Assembly: GCA_021775005.1 (NCBI GenBank)
Contig: JAJFIK010000045.1
Coordinates: 18,360-82,359 of the forward strand
DNA length: 64,000 nucleotides
Direction: 5' to 3'
From: Rhodospirillales bacterium
GTDB taxonomy: Bacteria; Pseudomonadota; Alphaproteobacteria; JAJFIK01
A program made the translations under genes and the position numbers. How positions within the stretch are numbered: the stretch's first letter is position 1; the number at the start of each line of letters is the position of its first letter. Shown one piece after another: positions 1-9,379 of this stretch. The notes beneath the pieces were generated by a model. That model searched no databases and was not told where the DNA came from. It saw nothing but the letters and a program-made list of their open reading frames with translations.

Positions 1-356
1 GGATAGATAGCGACCGCGCCGGAGACATCATCCGTCGCCTTGGTGCAAGCAAGGGTATTGCGCCCATCCACATTCATGGCGCATGAGCCGCAAACCCCTT
101 CGCGACATGAGCGGCGGAACGTCAGCGTGGGATCAACTTTGTTTTTGATCCAGATCATGGCGTCCAGCACCATGGGGCCGCAGTCATCGAGATTCACATG
201 ATAGGTATCAAGGCGCGGGTTGGCGTCGCCGTCGGGATCATAGCGATAGATGCGGAACGCCCGCGTGTTCTTTGGCTTTTTGCCATCCACAAGCGGGGCC
301 TTCCACGACTTGCCCTTTGCGACCTTGCTGTTCTTTGGCAGAACTAACTCAACCAT
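1..356 (-). CDS. sdhB: Succinate dehydrogenase iron-sulfur subunit, N-terminal part (truncated by window edge)
   Basis: This is the electron-transfer subunit of respiratory complex II, passing electrons from the FAD of SdhA to ubiquinone. About 118 codons are present; the 3' end lies beyond base 1. I read the frame directly: it starts at ATG 356-354 with [11 protein letters not shown] and contains the plant-ferredoxin-type [2Fe-2S] ligands Cys84, Cys89, Cys92 (CREGVCGSC) and Cys104. The C-terminal half with the [4Fe-4S] and [3Fe-4S] cysteines is not in the window. The gene starts 25 bases after sdhA ends, in the usual sdhC-D-A-B order. Confidence 0.95.
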   Translation of the reverse strand, partial: MVELVLPKNSKVAKGKSWKAPLVDGKKPKNTRAFRIYRYDPDGDANPRLDTYHVNLDDCGPMVLDAMIWIKNKVDPTLTFRRSCREGVCGSCAMNVDGRNTLACTKATDDVSGAVAIY

Positions 357-381
357 TTGGATTCAAGCCTCGTCTCGCGCT

Positions 382-2166
382 TCAGTACACGCGCGCTTTG
401 GGTTCGATGTAGTCAATCTCATCAGACATGGTGTAGTTGTGCACCGGGCGGTAGTTGAGCGTCGTGTTATGCCCGTCATACCAAGCCAAGGTGTGCTTCA
501 TCCAGTTTTCGTCGTCACGATCAGCGAAGTCTTCCCGCGCATGGGCACCGCGACTTTCATGGCGATTGGCAGCGCCGTCCACAGTGACGATGGCCTGACC
601 GATCAAGTTGTCAAACTCCAGCGTCTCCACCAGATCGGAATTCCAGATCATGGAACGATCTTTGACGCCAATGTCAGCCATGCGGGCGTGCACCTCACGA
701 ATGTGCCTTTGACCTTCTTCCAGCACCTCGCCGGTGCGGAACACAGCACAATTGTTTTGCATGGTGCGTTGCATGTCATCACGCAAGGACGCCGTGGATG
801 TCGGCCCGTCGGCATTGCGGAAACGGTCCAGGCGCGCCAGGGCGGTGTTTCCTGTGTCGCTGGTAAACTCAGGCTGCGCCGCGCCCGCATCAAGGGTTTC
901 AGCGCAACGCTCACCAATGGCGCGACCAAACACAACCAGATCAATAAGCGAGTTAGAGCCCAGGCGATTGGCCCCGTGCACAGAAACGCAGGCCGCTTCG
1001 CCCACCGCCATCAGGCCCGGCACCACATAGTCTGGATCGTCCTCTTTCAGCGTCAATACCTCGCCATGATAATTGGTCGGGATGCCGCCCATGTTGTAGT
1101 GCACCGTGGGCAACACAGGGATCGGCTCCCGCGTTACATCCACGCCAGCAAAAATCTTTGCGCTTTCGGAAATGCCCGGCAGGCGTTTGTGAATGACTTC
1201 CGGGTCCAGATGATCCAAATGCAAATAGATGTGATCTGTGTTCGGGCCGACACCGCGGCCTTCGCGAATCTCAATAGTCATGGAGCGCGAGACCACATCG
1301 CGGCTAGCGAGGTCTTTGGCGCTGGGGGCATAGCGTTCCATAAAACGCTCGCCTTCTGAATTTGTGAGATAGCCGCCTTCCCCGCGCACCCCTTCAGTGA
1401 TGAGCACGCCTGCGCCATAAATTCCCGTTGGGTGGAATTGCACAAACTCCATATCCTGCAAAGGAAGCCCGGCGCGGAGCACCATGGCATTGCCATCGCC
1501 GGTGCAGGTGTGCGCAGAGGTGCATGAGAAATAGGCGCGGCCATAACCCCCCGTTGCGAGCACAACTTTCTGCGCGCGGAAGCGATGGATCTTGCCATCA
1601 TCCAGGTTCCACGCCATCACCCCGCAGCACGCACCATCATCATCCATGATGAGATCAAGGGCGATGTATTCGATAAAGAATTCCGTCTTGTGACGGAGCG
1701 ATTGGCTATAAAGCGTGTGCAATATGGCGTGGCCGGTGCGGTCAGCTGCCGCACAGGTGCGTTGCACGGGGCCTTCGCCATAGTTCTTGGTCATGCCGCC
1801 AAAGGCGCGCTGATAAATCTTGCCGTCATCAGTGCGGGAAAACGGCACACCCCAGTGCTCAAGCTCAAACACGGCGGCGGGTGCGTTTTTGCAGAGATAC
1901 TCGATGGCATCCTGATCACCGAGCCAGTCTGACCCCTTCACGGTGTCGTACATATGCCAGCGCCAATCATCCTCGCCCATGTTGCCCAGTGAGGCGGAGA
2001 TGCCCCCTTGGGCGGCGACGGTGTGCGAGCGCGTGGGAAACACTTTTGAGATACAAGCGGTTTTCAGGCCCGCTTCGGCGCATCCCAGTGCTGCTCGCAA
2101 GCCGGACCCACCGGCGCCCACAACAACCACGTCATAAGTATGATCGACAATTTCGTAGGAGGTCAT
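382..2166 (-). CDS. sdhA: Succinate dehydrogenase flavoprotein subunit
   Basis: This is the catalytic subunit of complex II (TCA cycle and respiratory chain, cytoplasmic face of the inner membrane), oxidising succinate to fumarate with covalently bound FAD. The 594-residue length is normal for the family. The dinucleotide fold GAGGSG lies at residues 17-22, and His48 in the motif SHTVAAQGG is the expected covalent FAD attachment site. The C-terminus ends in the family-typical form around the [12 protein letters not shown] region. It lies 7 bases downstream of sdhD and 25 bases upstream of sdhB, so co-transcription with sdhC, sdhD and sdhB is expected. Confidence 0.98.
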   Translation of the reverse strand: MTSYEIVDHTYDVVVVGAGGSGLRAALGCAEAGLKTACISKVFPTRSHTVAAQGGISASLGNMGEDDWRWHMYDTVKGSDWLGDQDAIEYLCKNAPAAVFELEHWGVPFSRTDDGKIYQRAFGGMTKNYGEGPVQRTCAAADRTGHAILHTLYSQSLRHKTEFFIEYIALDLIMDDDGACCGVMAWNLDDGKIHRFRAQKVVLATGGYGRAYFSCTSAHTCTGDGNAMVLRAGLPLQDMEFVQFHPTGIYGAGVLITEGVRGEGGYLTNSEGERFMERYAPSAKDLASRDVVSRSMTIEIREGRGVGPNTDHIYLHLDHLDPEVIHKRLPGISESAKIFAGVDVTREPIPVLPTVHYNMGGIPTNYHGEVLTLKEDDPDYVVPGLMAVGEAACVSVHGANRLGSNSLIDLVVFGRAIGERCAETLDAGAAQPEFTSDTGNTALARLDRFRNADGPTSTASLRDDMQRTMQNNCAVFRTGEVLEEGQRHIREVHARMADIGVKDRSMIWNSDLVETLEFDNLIGQAIVTVDGAANRHESRGAHAREDFADRDDENWMKHTLAWYDGHNTTLNYRPVHNYTMSDEIDYIEPKARVY

Positions 2167-2173
2167 TGAAGGC

Positions 2174-2509
2174 TTATCCCGCCGTGAAAATTCTGAATAA
2201 TGAGAACAGCGCCGCTATCCCTGCGCCAAAAGCGAGGGCATTTGTCAAAAGCAGCAGCAGGGCCCGCGAACGCTCTTTGTGGATGTAGTCCACAATCACC
2301 TCTTGCATCCCAAGGCGCGCATGCCAGAACCCGGCAATAATCAGCAGCGCCAAACCAATGGCCATAAAGGGGCTGGCCAACTGGGCGTGCACAACATCAT
2401 AAGGTTGCCCCGCCATGGCGAGGACGCCATAGAGCAAAAGCAAAACCAGCGGCACAAGAGCAATCGCCGTCACGCGCTGTATGATCCAATGGCCTGAGGC
2501 TTTCTTCAT
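2174..2509 (-). CDS. sdhD: Succinate dehydrogenase hydrophobic anchor subunit
   Basis: This 111-residue membrane protein anchors SdhA/SdhB and helps form the quinone site and the haem b pocket. Three hydrophobic segments are visible (about residues 13-33, 47-62 and 83-107). The stretch [17 protein letters not shown] between segments two and three matches the SdhD family; a histidine there is the usual haem ligand. It sits 3 bases after sdhC and 7 bases before sdhA. Family assignment is firm; which subunit carries the haem histidines is from family knowledge. Confidence 0.93.
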   Translation of the reverse strand: MKKASGHWIIQRVTAIALVPLVLLLLYGVLAMAGQPYDVVHAQLASPFMAIGLALLIIAGFWHARLGMQEVIVDYIHKERSRALLLLLTNALAFGAGIAALFSLFRIFTAG

Positions 2510-2512
2510 AAT

Positions 2513-2917
2513 CTAAAACCCCATAGTGCCTGGCGCGAGGTACCAAATACCTGCAGCCAGGACGGCGCTAAGAAGAATATTGAACCAGCTCCAGAACGCA
2601 GCGACCGGCAACGCAAATCCCCGACCCCCGTCCCAGAACAGATGCCGGATGCCATTGAGCAGGTGAAATGAGATGCTGAGGGTAAATCCGAACAAGACCA
2701 GTTGCCCGACCGGGTGGCTCACAAAGGCCGAAAAAGTGCCATAGGCCTCCGGCCCCATCGCCACCGCGACCACAAACCAGGTCACGAGCAGCAGGCCAAA
2801 GGCGCTTGCAACCCCGGTGGCGCGATGGAAAATGGAGGTCGCCATGGTGGAAGACCATCGCCAAATGCCCAAATGTGGAGAAAGAGGCCGCGCTCGCACC
2901 TCCCTATTGGTCGCCAT
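2513..2917 (-). CDS. sdhC: Succinate dehydrogenase cytochrome b556 subunit
   Basis: This is the second membrane anchor of complex II. I start it at ATG 2917 (MATNREVRARPLSPHLGIW), which gives 134 residues and is preceded by GGGGA; the longer in-frame start at 2941 adds eight residues that do not look conserved. The family signatures RPLSPHLGIWRW near the N-terminus and SFHLLNGIRHLFWD in the second membrane segment are present; the latter holds the haem-ligand histidine. Three membrane helices are visible. It is the first gene of the sdhCDAB operon, with no strong promoter recognisable in the 179 bases upstream. Confidence 0.95.
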   Translation of the reverse strand: MATNREVRARPLSPHLGIWRWSSTMATSIFHRATGVASAFGLLLVTWFVVAVAMGPEAYGTFSAFVSHPVGQLVLFGFTLSISFHLLNGIRHLFWDGGRGFALPVAAFWSWFNILLSAVLAAGIWYLAPGTMGF

Positions 2918-3096
2918 TTGATCCCCTTTCACGCGGAACATCCGCTGATTGCTCGCCGAATGTACGCTGGGCCACTAGCGACGGGCAAGTCAAATGCCTC
3001 GCCCCATATGGCCCCCGCTTGCACTTTTCGCCTTCATTTCCACTCGAATCCATCTACCTATGATCCGGGTGGTCTGACGGGATGGGAAAAGGTGCC

Positions 3097-3741
3097 ATGT
3101 CTTACGAGAAACTGCTGGGGGGATACCGAAAGTTCCGCAAGTCCGTCTACCCCGATCTGGCGATCCTCTACAAAAATCTCGCCCTTGAGGGCCAGCGCCC
3201 CAAAGTGCTGATGATTAGCTGTTCTGACAGCCGCACGGACCCTTCAACGCTTCTATGTGCTGACCCCGGCGACCTGTTCGTTTTGCGCAATGTGGCCAAT
3301 ATCGTACCGCCCTATACTCCGGATGGCGGCCACCACGGCACCGCGTCCGCCATCGAGTTCGCGGTGCTGTCCCTTCGCGTGGAGCACATCATTGTCATGG
3401 GGCATGCGGGCTGCGGCGGTATTGAAGCGTTGATGGATCTTTCCACCGCTGATGCTGGCAAGAGCGACTTCCTGCATGGCTGGGTCACTTTGGCCGAAGA
3501 CGCGCGCGCGCGCGTCCTTAATCGCCATGGTGATGCATCACGGGGTGAGCAGTTGGTGCGTCTGGAAGAAGAAAATGTGCGTCAAAGCCTGATGGCGCTG
3601 GAAACCTATCCGTGGATCAAGCAAGCCATCGCTGGCGGCACATTAAATTTACACGGCTGGCGCTTTGATGTGGAGCACGGTGCGCTGACGCTGTTTGATC
3701 CCAACACAGGCGGCTTTGAACTTGTGCCGGCCGAGGAATGA
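3097..3741 (+). CDS. Beta-class carbonic anhydrase
   Basis: This zinc enzyme interconverts CO2 and bicarbonate in the cytoplasm. The zinc ligands are visible: Cys42 and Asp44 in CSDSR, and His103 and Cys106 in GHAGCGG. I prefer ATG 3097 (214 residues) over an upstream in-frame ATG at 3082 because AAAAGG stands five bases before it. It is transcribed away from sdhC and runs toward the minus-strand hydratase gene 6 bases downstream. A short GC alternation (cgcgcgcgcg) inside the gene near 3500 has no evident meaning. Confidence 0.95.
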   Translation: MSYEKLLGGYRKFRKSVYPDLAILYKNLALEGQRPKVLMISCSDSRTDPSTLLCADPGDLFVLRNVANIVPPYTPDGGHHGTASAIEFAVLSLRVEHIIVMGHAGCGGIEALMDLSTADAGKSDFLHGWVTLAEDARARVLNRHGDASRGEQLVRLEEENVRQSLMALETYPWIKQAIAGGTLNLHGWRFDVEHGALTLFDPNTGGFELVPAEE

Positions 3742-3747
3742 TCGCCG

Positions 3748-4797
3748 CTAGCGCGGCACAATAGCCCAATAGTCAAAATCAAGAATGACGCTGGGATGAT
3801 CCTTGCCTGCGTCGTCTTTCAGCGGGAAATCATCGGGGACGTGATCTTTCGTAGCCACAAGGCGCAAGCGCAACGCGCCGCAGTCCGTGCGCCCCGGCAA
3901 TTCCGCTGTGTCCAAAATTTCCGACCAGGCGTAGACCGTTTCCCCGGCAAAGAGCGGTGCCACATGGCGCCCGCCATTGATCGCTGCCAGCATAGCCGCA
4001 TTGCCAAGACCATTGAATGACAAGGCCCGCGCAAGGGAAATCACATGGCCGCCATATATAAGCCGCCGCCCGAAGCGGCCTTGGCCTTCGGTATGCTGAT
4101 TGAAATGTACCTTTGCCGTGTTTTGATACGCCCGCGTGGCCAGTTGATGCTCGGCTTCTTCCACCGTCATCCCGTCCACGTGGTTGATCTGCTCGCCGAC
4201 TTTGTAGTCGCCCCAGCGATACGGGCTGCCCGCAAGATTGTCATTCCATTTTGAGAAATCAACGCCGTCGGGTACGGCCAAATCACCGACGCTCACCTGA
4301 CTGGCGAGATCCGGCACAACAGGGTCCGGCGCAGGCGATGCACTATCGCGCTTGCGCACCATCACCCAACGTACATAGCTGAGCACAACCTCATTGCGCT
4401 GATTGCGCCCGGTGGTGCGCACATAAACAACGCCGGTCTTGCCGCTGGAGTTTTCCTTCACTCCTATGACAACAGATTGCGCGCTAAGGGTATCGCCGCT
4501 GTAGACGGCGCGCAGAAACTTGCCTTCCGCGTACCCAAGGTTGGCCACCGCATTGAGCGATAGATCAGCCACGGTTTTGCCAAACACAATGTGAAACGCC
4601 AGCAAGTCATCAAGGGGCGCGCGGGGGAACCCTAACGTCCGGGCAAATTCATCAGAGGATTGCAAAGCAAAGCGCGAGCCATAAAGCGCGGTGTAGAGCG
4701 TTTGATCCGCTGCTGTGACCGTGCGCGGCGTGGCGTGCTCCATTACCTGTCCGACGGCATAGTCCTCAAAGAAATTGCCGAGGTTGGTTTTGGACAT
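3748..4797 (-). CDS. MaoC-family two-hot-dog dehydratase, probable mesaconyl-CoA hydratase
   Basis: This 349-residue cytoplasmic protein has two MaoC hot-dog domains, roughly residues 8-150 and 185-345. The architecture and start (GNFFEDYAVGQVMEHATPRTV) resemble mesaconyl-(C1)-CoA hydratase of the ethylmalonyl-CoA pathway, which converts mesaconyl-CoA to beta-methylmalyl-CoA. The next-but-one upstream gene on the same strand is a CitE-type CoA lyase, and in several alphaproteobacteria the hydratase and malyl-CoA lyase genes are neighbours, which supports the assignment. No other pathway gene such as ccrA or meaA is in view, so pathway membership is inference; a generic enoyl-CoA hydratase role remains possible. 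Confidence 0.75.
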   Translation of the reverse strand: MSKTNLGNFFEDYAVGQVMEHATPRTVTAADQTLYTALYGSRFALQSSDEFARTLGFPRAPLDDLLAFHIVFGKTVADLSLNAVANLGYAEGKFLRAVYSGDTLSAQSVVIGVKENSSGKTGVVYVRTTGRNQRNEVVLSYVRWVMVRKRDSASPAPDPVVPDLASQVSVGDLAVPDGVDFSKWNDNLAGSPYRWGDYKVGEQINHVDGMTVEEAEHQLATRAYQNTAKVHFNQHTEGQGRFGRRLIYGGHVISLARALSFNGLGNAAMLAAINGGRHVAPLFAGETVYAWSEILDTAELPGRTDCGALRLRLVATKDHVPDDFPLKDDAGKDHPSVILDFDYWAIVPR

Positions 4798-4800
4798 GAG

Positions 4801-5097
4801 CTACCCCACCTCTTTTACCTGGGCGCGCGCCAGGCCACGGTGTTCGCTGATCTTCAAACCCAAAATAGTCAGAACCAGTGCAATGGTTACGCTGTTTGCC
4901 ACAATCACCGGCCAAGAAACAATCAACACGCCATAAATAAACCAAAGCATGAGACCAGCGACGAATGTGCCAAGCCAAGCAAAAGATATGTCCCCTGCCG
5001 ACCGGGTCTGCCACGTGCGCAGGACCTGAGGCAAAAAGGCGATAGTGGTCAATACCCCGGCCAGCGCGCCAATAATTTCCGTCGTGAAAGCATACAT
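4801..5097 (-). CDS. SemiSWEET-type sugar transporter (PQ-loop, three-helix)
   Basis: This is a 98-residue inner-membrane protein with three hydrophobic helices (about residues 7-26, 40-60 and 65-85) and the PQ-loop motif FLPQVLRTW in helix one. SemiSWEETs work as dimers that move small sugars or related solutes by alternating access. The gene sits between the hydratase (3 bases downstream) and the CoA lyase (3 bases upstream) on the same strand, so the three are almost certainly co-transcribed. The substrate cannot be read from sequence. Confidence 0.88.
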   Translation of the reverse strand: MYAFTTEIIGALAGVLTTIAFLPQVLRTWQTRSAGDISFAWLGTFVAGLMLWFIYGVLIVSWPVIVANSVTIALVLTILGLKISEHRGLARAQVKEVG

Positions 5098-5100
5098 GGC

Positions 5101-5985
5101 CTACCCCGCCTCACGGGCAGCAATGGCATCGGCCATGGCGACAAGGCGGGCGGCCTCTTCCGCATGGAGCCGCTCCACCATTTTGCCTTCGATTTTGAGC
5201 ACCCCCACGCTTGCGTTTTCCGGAGCGTCAAACGCTGTCAAAATTTTTCGCGCCCATGTGATTTCGTCATCGGGGGGTGAGAACGCATCATTGCAAGGCG
5301 CAATCTGGCTTGGATGGATGATGGTCTTGCCGTCAAACCCGAAATCCACGCCCTGGTGGCAAGAGGCGGCAAACCCGGCATCATCACCAATGCCGTTAAA
5401 GACCCCATCAATCATAGAAAGACCGTAGCTGCGGCCCGCCAGCATGGCCCAGGAAAGGCTAGTCTGCATCGGCGCACGATCAGGGGTCTGGGCGCAGCCA
5501 AGCTCCAACGCCAAATCATTGGTGCCCATAACGAAACACTCAAGCCGCGTTGCGGTGGACATGGAGGCGATTTCTTCAGCGTGAAGGATCGCCAGCGGAG
5601 TTTCGATCATGGCCCATATTTTGGTTTTAGGGACGGCACCATTGTCGCGCAGTAATTTGTTGGCGGTGATGACCATCTGGCCGCTAAAGACCTTCGGGAT
5701 CAAAATCGCATCTGGTTCTGCCGCCGATGCTGCCACCACATCGTCATAGCCCCAGGCGGTCTCAAGACCATTGACACGGATGACAACCTCGCGGTGGCCA
5801 TATTCGCCAGATTTGACAGCCGCGCAGGCGATCTCGCGCGCGCTTTCTTTTGCCTCCGGCGCCACGGCATCTTCTAAATCGAAAATCACCGCGTCTACGG
5901 GAAGGGTTTTGGCCTTCTCCAAGGCGCGTTCATTGGAAGCCGGCATGTAAAGAACGCTGCGGCGCGGGCGAATGGGGCTCGTCAT
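5101..5985 (-). CDS. HpcH/HpaI-family CoA-ester lyase (CitE-like; malyl- or citramalyl-CoA lyase/thioesterase type)
   Basis: This 294-residue TIM-barrel enzyme belongs to the citrate lyase beta-subunit-like family. Visible signatures are RRSVLYMPASN at the start, the metal-site segment DAVIFDLEDAV, IRVNG, and AMIETPLAI. Family members cleave or hydrolyse (S)-malyl-CoA, beta-methylmalyl-CoA or citramalyl-CoA. Being in one operon with the mesaconyl-CoA-hydratase-like gene fits a role in the ethylmalonyl-CoA pathway, but the N-terminus looks more like CitE or Mcl2 proteins than like canonical Mcl1, so lyase versus thioesterase is unresolved. It appears to be first gene of a three-gene operon. 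Confidence 0.8.
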   Translation of the reverse strand: MTSPIRPRRSVLYMPASNERALEKAKTLPVDAVIFDLEDAVAPEAKESAREIACAAVKSGEYGHREVVIRVNGLETAWGYDDVVAASAAEPDAILIPKVFSGQMVITANKLLRDNGAVPKTKIWAMIETPLAILHAEEIASMSTATRLECFVMGTNDLALELGCAQTPDRAPMQTSLSWAMLAGRSYGLSMIDGVFNGIGDDAGFAASCHQGVDFGFDGKTIIHPSQIAPCNDAFSPPDDEITWARKILTAFDAPENASVGVLKIEGKMVERLHAEEAARLVAMADAIAAREAG

Positions 5986-6156
5986 CTGGTCTCTCCGAAA
6001 GTGTCTGAGGCGACCGTAGCGCCACGGCGGCGGGGATCAAGTACAAATGCCAGACAATCAAAATCATCAAGTCATTGCGATGAACCCAAACATGCGGCAT
6101 CAATGGCATTGCCCTCGCGCCATGCGGGCACGAGGCGCTGACGGCGATTGAGGCCC

Positions 6157-7779
6157 ATGGCCCGCATTCTTTCGATCCAAAGCCAGGTTCTTTACGGCCA
6201 CGTGGGCAATTCCGCGGCGGTTTTTGCGCTTGAGCGCCTTGGGCACGAAGTGATTTCTGTCCCCACCACCTTGCTTTCGTTCCACCCCGGTCACGGCAAA
6301 CCAAGCGGTGAGGCGGTAAGCGCCAAGCAAATCGGCGCTTGGCTCGGCTCCCTCAAAAAGCAAGGCGTGCTGGCCAAGTGCGACGCGGTTCTCACCGGCT
6401 ATTTTGCCAAGGCCGACCAAATTGCACCCGTCGCAGAAGTGATCTGGGAGCTGAAGAAATCTCTCCCAGACCTCATCTACTTTTGCGACCCGGTTTTTGG
6501 TGACGAGAAGACCGGCCGCTTTCTGCCACGCGATGTGGAAAAAGCCATTGCGAAACATCTGTTGCCCATCGCCGACTTCGCCGCGCCCAATCGCTATGAG
6601 ATGGCGGAGCTCACCGGCAAACCCGTGCGCGACGCCGATAGTGCCTCCAAGGCGGCCGGCCAATTGGGGCCGGGCAACGTCTTTGTTACCTCGGTACCCA
6701 TTGCAGGCCAGCGCAACGAAGTAGAGCTCGGCACGCTTTACTGGCAGCGCCCCGGTGAATGGCAGCGCATGGGCGGCGCACAGAAACATGGCTCCTGGCT
6801 CGCGGGCGCCCCGAAGCATAAATCCGCGCCGCACGGGGTGGGTGATCTATTCGCCGCTCTGGCCTTGGGGCACATGCTCAACCAAGTGCCCGTGCCCGCC
6901 GCCCTGCGCCGCGCCACCGCCGCTGTTGGAGATTTTCTCGCCACAGCAACATCGGAAAATCTGGATGAGCTACCCCTGGTGCGCCATCAATCATCTTTCG
7001 CCGCGCCCAATACCCATGTCAGCCTGACGCCGCTGGGGGCCGGGCCCGAAGGCCAATGGGTTGCAGGAGTTGATGGCTGCCCGGAGGGCTGGCTCGTGGT
7101 GCTGAAAGATGTGGCCGGGCACATGGCACCCCGTTGGCGCGTCTGCAAAACCATCACGGAGGTTTTCTCGCTGCAGGAACGCCCCGCCGTCATTGCGGTG
7201 GATGCACCCATCGGTATTCCCAATGTGGCAGCCCGTGGCGGGCGGGTTTGTGACCGGGCCGCGCGCGCGTGTATTGGCGAGCGCCGCTCCAGCGTTTTCA
7301 CGCCACCGGCGCGACCGGCGCTGACGGAGAACAATTTTCATGCGGCGTGCGAGATCAACCTCAAGCACTCCATCCCACCGCGCAAAGTTTCCAAGCAGGC
7401 GTTTGGCATTTTCCCGCAAATTCGGGAAGTGGATGCCGCCATTACGCCGGCCGATCAGTCGCGCATTTTTGAATGCCACCCCGAAGTGGCGTTCTGGGTC
7501 ATGAACGGGGAGCGCCCCCTTCACGAGCCAAAGAAACTGCGCAATGCGCCGCACCCTGACGGGCTGGCGCTGCGGCGCGGATTGTTGGTGTCAGCGGGAT
7601 TTGATGTGCGCTTTATCGCCAGTTTCGACATGCCCCGCGCCAAGGCGGCTCAGGATGATTTTCTTGATGCCTGCGCTTGCGCCATGACCGCAGAACGCAT
7701 TGCCAAGGGCGAGGCAATCCAACTGCCGGATGACCCGACCCGTGATCCGCGCGGGCTCCGAATGGAGATTTGGGGTTAG
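6157..7779 (+). CDS. Fusion of PdxY-type pyridoxal kinase and DUF429 domain
   Basis: The protein has about 540 residues from ATG 6157 (MARILSIQSQVLYGHVGNSA; GAGG just upstream). Residues 1 to about 285 are a PfkB-superfamily pyridoxal kinase making pyridoxal 5'-phosphate: YGHVGN at the substrate site, LTGYFA, DPVFGD, and the anion-hole/catalytic segment GVGDLFAALA near residues 226-235. Residues about 300-540 form a DUF429 domain (AGVDGCPEGWLV, AVDAPIGIP, ERRSSVFTPP, ECHPEVAFW), a predicted RNase-H-fold family of unknown activity. Both halves look complete and there is no stop between them. The fusion is odd, since PdxY is normally about 285 residues alone. Confidence 0.85.
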   Translation: MARILSIQSQVLYGHVGNSAAVFALERLGHEVISVPTTLLSFHPGHGKPSGEAVSAKQIGAWLGSLKKQGVLAKCDAVLTGYFAKADQIAPVAEVIWELKKSLPDLIYFCDPVFGDEKTGRFLPRDVEKAIAKHLLPIADFAAPNRYEMAELTGKPVRDADSASKAAGQLGPGNVFVTSVPIAGQRNEVELGTLYWQRPGEWQRMGGAQKHGSWLAGAPKHKSAPHGVGDLFAALALGHMLNQVPVPAALRRATAAVGDFLATATSENLDELPLVRHQSSFAAPNTHVSLTPLGAGPEGQWVAGVDGCPEGWLVVLKDVAGHMAPRWRVCKTITEVFSLQERPAVIAVDAPIGIPNVAARGGRVCDRAARACIGERRSSVFTPPARPALTENNFHAACEINLKHSIPPRKVSKQAFGIFPQIREVDAAITPADQSRIFECHPEVAFWVMNGERPLHEPKKLRNAPHPDGLALRRGLLVSAGFDVRFIASFDMPRAKAAQDDFLDACACAMTAERIAKGEAIQLPDDPTRDPRGLRMEIWG

Positions 7780-7788
7780 ATGAAAGTT

Positions 7789-7862
7789 CGACGTCCCACG
7801 GCTTGACCGGGGGACCCAGTCTGACTCTGATCTGGGCACCCCGGCTAAACCGGGGCGCGTCG
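7789..7862. repeat. Imperfect 74-bp palindrome, REP-like element between convergent genes
   Basis: The segment between the pdxY-DUF429 stop and the asd stop folds on itself: the outer arms (about 24 bases each, beginning CGACG and ending CGTCG) match at 18 of 24 positions by my hand count, and the core ACCCAG...CTGGGC pairs perfectly. CCCCGG-CTAAA-CCGGGG is a further local hairpin. This resembles the dispersed intergenic palindromes common in alphaproteobacterial genomes and could act as a bidirectional terminator for the convergent genes. No second copy is evident in the window. Confidence 0.55.
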
Positions 7863-7869
7863 AGATTCG

Positions 7870-8892
7870 TTAAGCCGCTTTCCCCAAATATCGGTTCACC
7901 AGGCTCTCAGCAATTTGCACCGCATTGAGCGCGGCGCCCTTGCGCAAGTTGTCTGACACCACCCACATGTTCAGGCCATGCTCAACCGTGGGGTCTGTGC
8001 GCAAGCGGCTGATGTAGGTGGCATAATCGCCCACGCATTCCACCGGCGTGACATAGCCGCCGTCTTCGCGCTTATCCACGAGCAAGATACCAGGGGCTTC
8101 GCGCAGGATTTCCCGCGCTTCGTCATCAGTGATGGGGTTTTCAAACTCCACATTGATGCTTTCCGCATGACCCACAAACACCGGCACGCGCACGCAGGTG
8201 GCTGTTACTTCGATCTTAGGGTCGAGAATCTTTTGCGTCTCCACCTTCATCTTCCACTCTTCGCGGGTGTCGCCATCACGCATGAAGCTGTCGATGTGCG
8301 GGATAACGTTAAACGCGATCTGTTTGGTGAGGTGATGCTTTTCAGCTTCGTCGCCCACAAAAATGCCGCGGGTCTGATTGAAAAGCTCATCCATGGCGTC
8401 TTTGCCCGCGCCGGAAACACTCTGATACGTCGACACCACAACGCGTTTGATCTTGGCATGATCATGGAGCGGCTTTAGCGCCACAAGCATTTGCGCGGTA
8501 GAACAATTGGGATTGGCGATGATATTGCGCTTGGTGTAGCCGCCGATTTCATCTGCGTTAACCTCCGGCACGATAAGCGGCACGTCGGGCTCCATGCGGA
8601 AAGCACTGGAATTATCGATCACGATGACGCCCGCTTTTGTGGCCTTGGGCACAAATTCCCGCGCCACATCCACGCCTGCAGCGAAGAGGGCAATGTCAGT
8701 GCCGGTAAAATCAAAACTGTCGAGCTCTTTGCATTTCAGCGTGTTGTCACCGTAGGAAACCTCCCGTCCCAATGAACGGCGCGAGGCCAATGCCACAACT
8801 TCACTTGCGGGGAAGTCGCGCTCGCTGAGAATATTCAGCATCTCCTGGCCCACGGCACCGGTGGCGCCCACAACTGCAATTTTGTAACTCAT
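7870..8892 (-). CDS. asd: Aspartate-semialdehyde dehydrogenase
   Basis: The enzyme reduces aspartyl phosphate to aspartate semialdehyde with NADPH, the branch point for lysine/diaminopimelate, threonine and methionine. The protein is 340 residues from ATG 8892 (an in-frame TTG one codon earlier is less likely). The nucleotide-binding motif GATGAVG is at residues 9-15, and the catalytic cysteine is Cys130 in NPNCST. It lies 83 bases downstream of rplS on the same strand. The pathway is represented again by dapF at 21755. Confidence 0.97.
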   Translation of the reverse strand: MSYKIAVVGATGAVGQEMLNILSERDFPASEVVALASRRSLGREVSYGDNTLKCKELDSFDFTGTDIALFAAGVDVAREFVPKATKAGVIVIDNSSAFRMEPDVPLIVPEVNADEIGGYTKRNIIANPNCSTAQMLVALKPLHDHAKIKRVVVSTYQSVSGAGKDAMDELFNQTRGIFVGDEAEKHHLTKQIAFNVIPHIDSFMRDGDTREEWKMKVETQKILDPKIEVTATCVRVPVFVGHAESINVEFENPITDDEAREILREAPGILLVDKREDGGYVTPVECVGDYATYISRLRTDPTVEHGLNMWVVSDNLRKGAALNAVQIAESLVNRYLGKAA

Positions 8893-8975
8893 CAATTATT
8901 TCCCTTGGGCCAGACGAATTGCGGCCCACCTTTGTGAGGCAGGCCGCGATCAAAAATATGGCAAGCGGCCTTAAA

Positions 8976-9368
8976 CTAGGCGTCGCCGTCTTTCTTGGCC
9001 TTGCTACGGTCCTGCTTCTTTTCAGCAATCCGCGCTGATTTACCGGTGCGGCCGCGCAAGTAATAAAGTTTGGCACGACGGACCCGGCCCCGGCGCACAA
9101 CCTTGATGTTATCAATCAACGGGCCGTAAAGCGGGAACACCCGCTCAACACCTTCGCCGTTAGAGATCTTGCGTACGGTGAAACTTTGGTTGAGGCCGCC
9201 GCCCATACGCGCAATGCAAACCCCTTCATAGGCCTGGATGCGCTCCCGGGTGCCCTCAACAACTTTCACATTGACGCGCACTGTATCACCGGGGGCAAAT
9301 TCTGGAATCTCTTTGCCTTCGGTGACCCGCGCGATTTCTTCTTGGTTCAACTGGTCAATCAGGTTCAT
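8976..9368 (-). CDS. rplS: 50S ribosomal protein L19
   Basis: Ribosomal protein bL19 lies at the 30S-50S interface. It carries the typical [30 protein letters not shown] and [15 protein letters not shown] segments. I choose ATG 9368 ([11 protein letters not shown], 130 residues), which matches the usual L19 start and has AAGG eight bases upstream. A start at 9383 would add MKAKA and overlap the trmD stop in an ATGA arrangement. It is the last gene of the ffh-rpsP-rimM-trmD-rplS block. Confidence 0.96.
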   Translation of the reverse strand: MNLIDQLNQEEIARVTEGKEIPEFAPGDTVRVNVKVVEGTRERIQAYEGVCIARMGGGLNQSFTVRKISNGEGVERVFPLYGPLIDNIKVVRRGRVRRAKLYYLRGRTGKSARIAEKKQDRSKAKKDGDA

Positions 9369-9379
9369 GGCTTTTGCCT

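Noticed and set aside
250..1359. 369-codon plus-strand frame over sdhA
   Set aside because: It lies wholly antisense to sdhB and sdhA, which have strong family matches.
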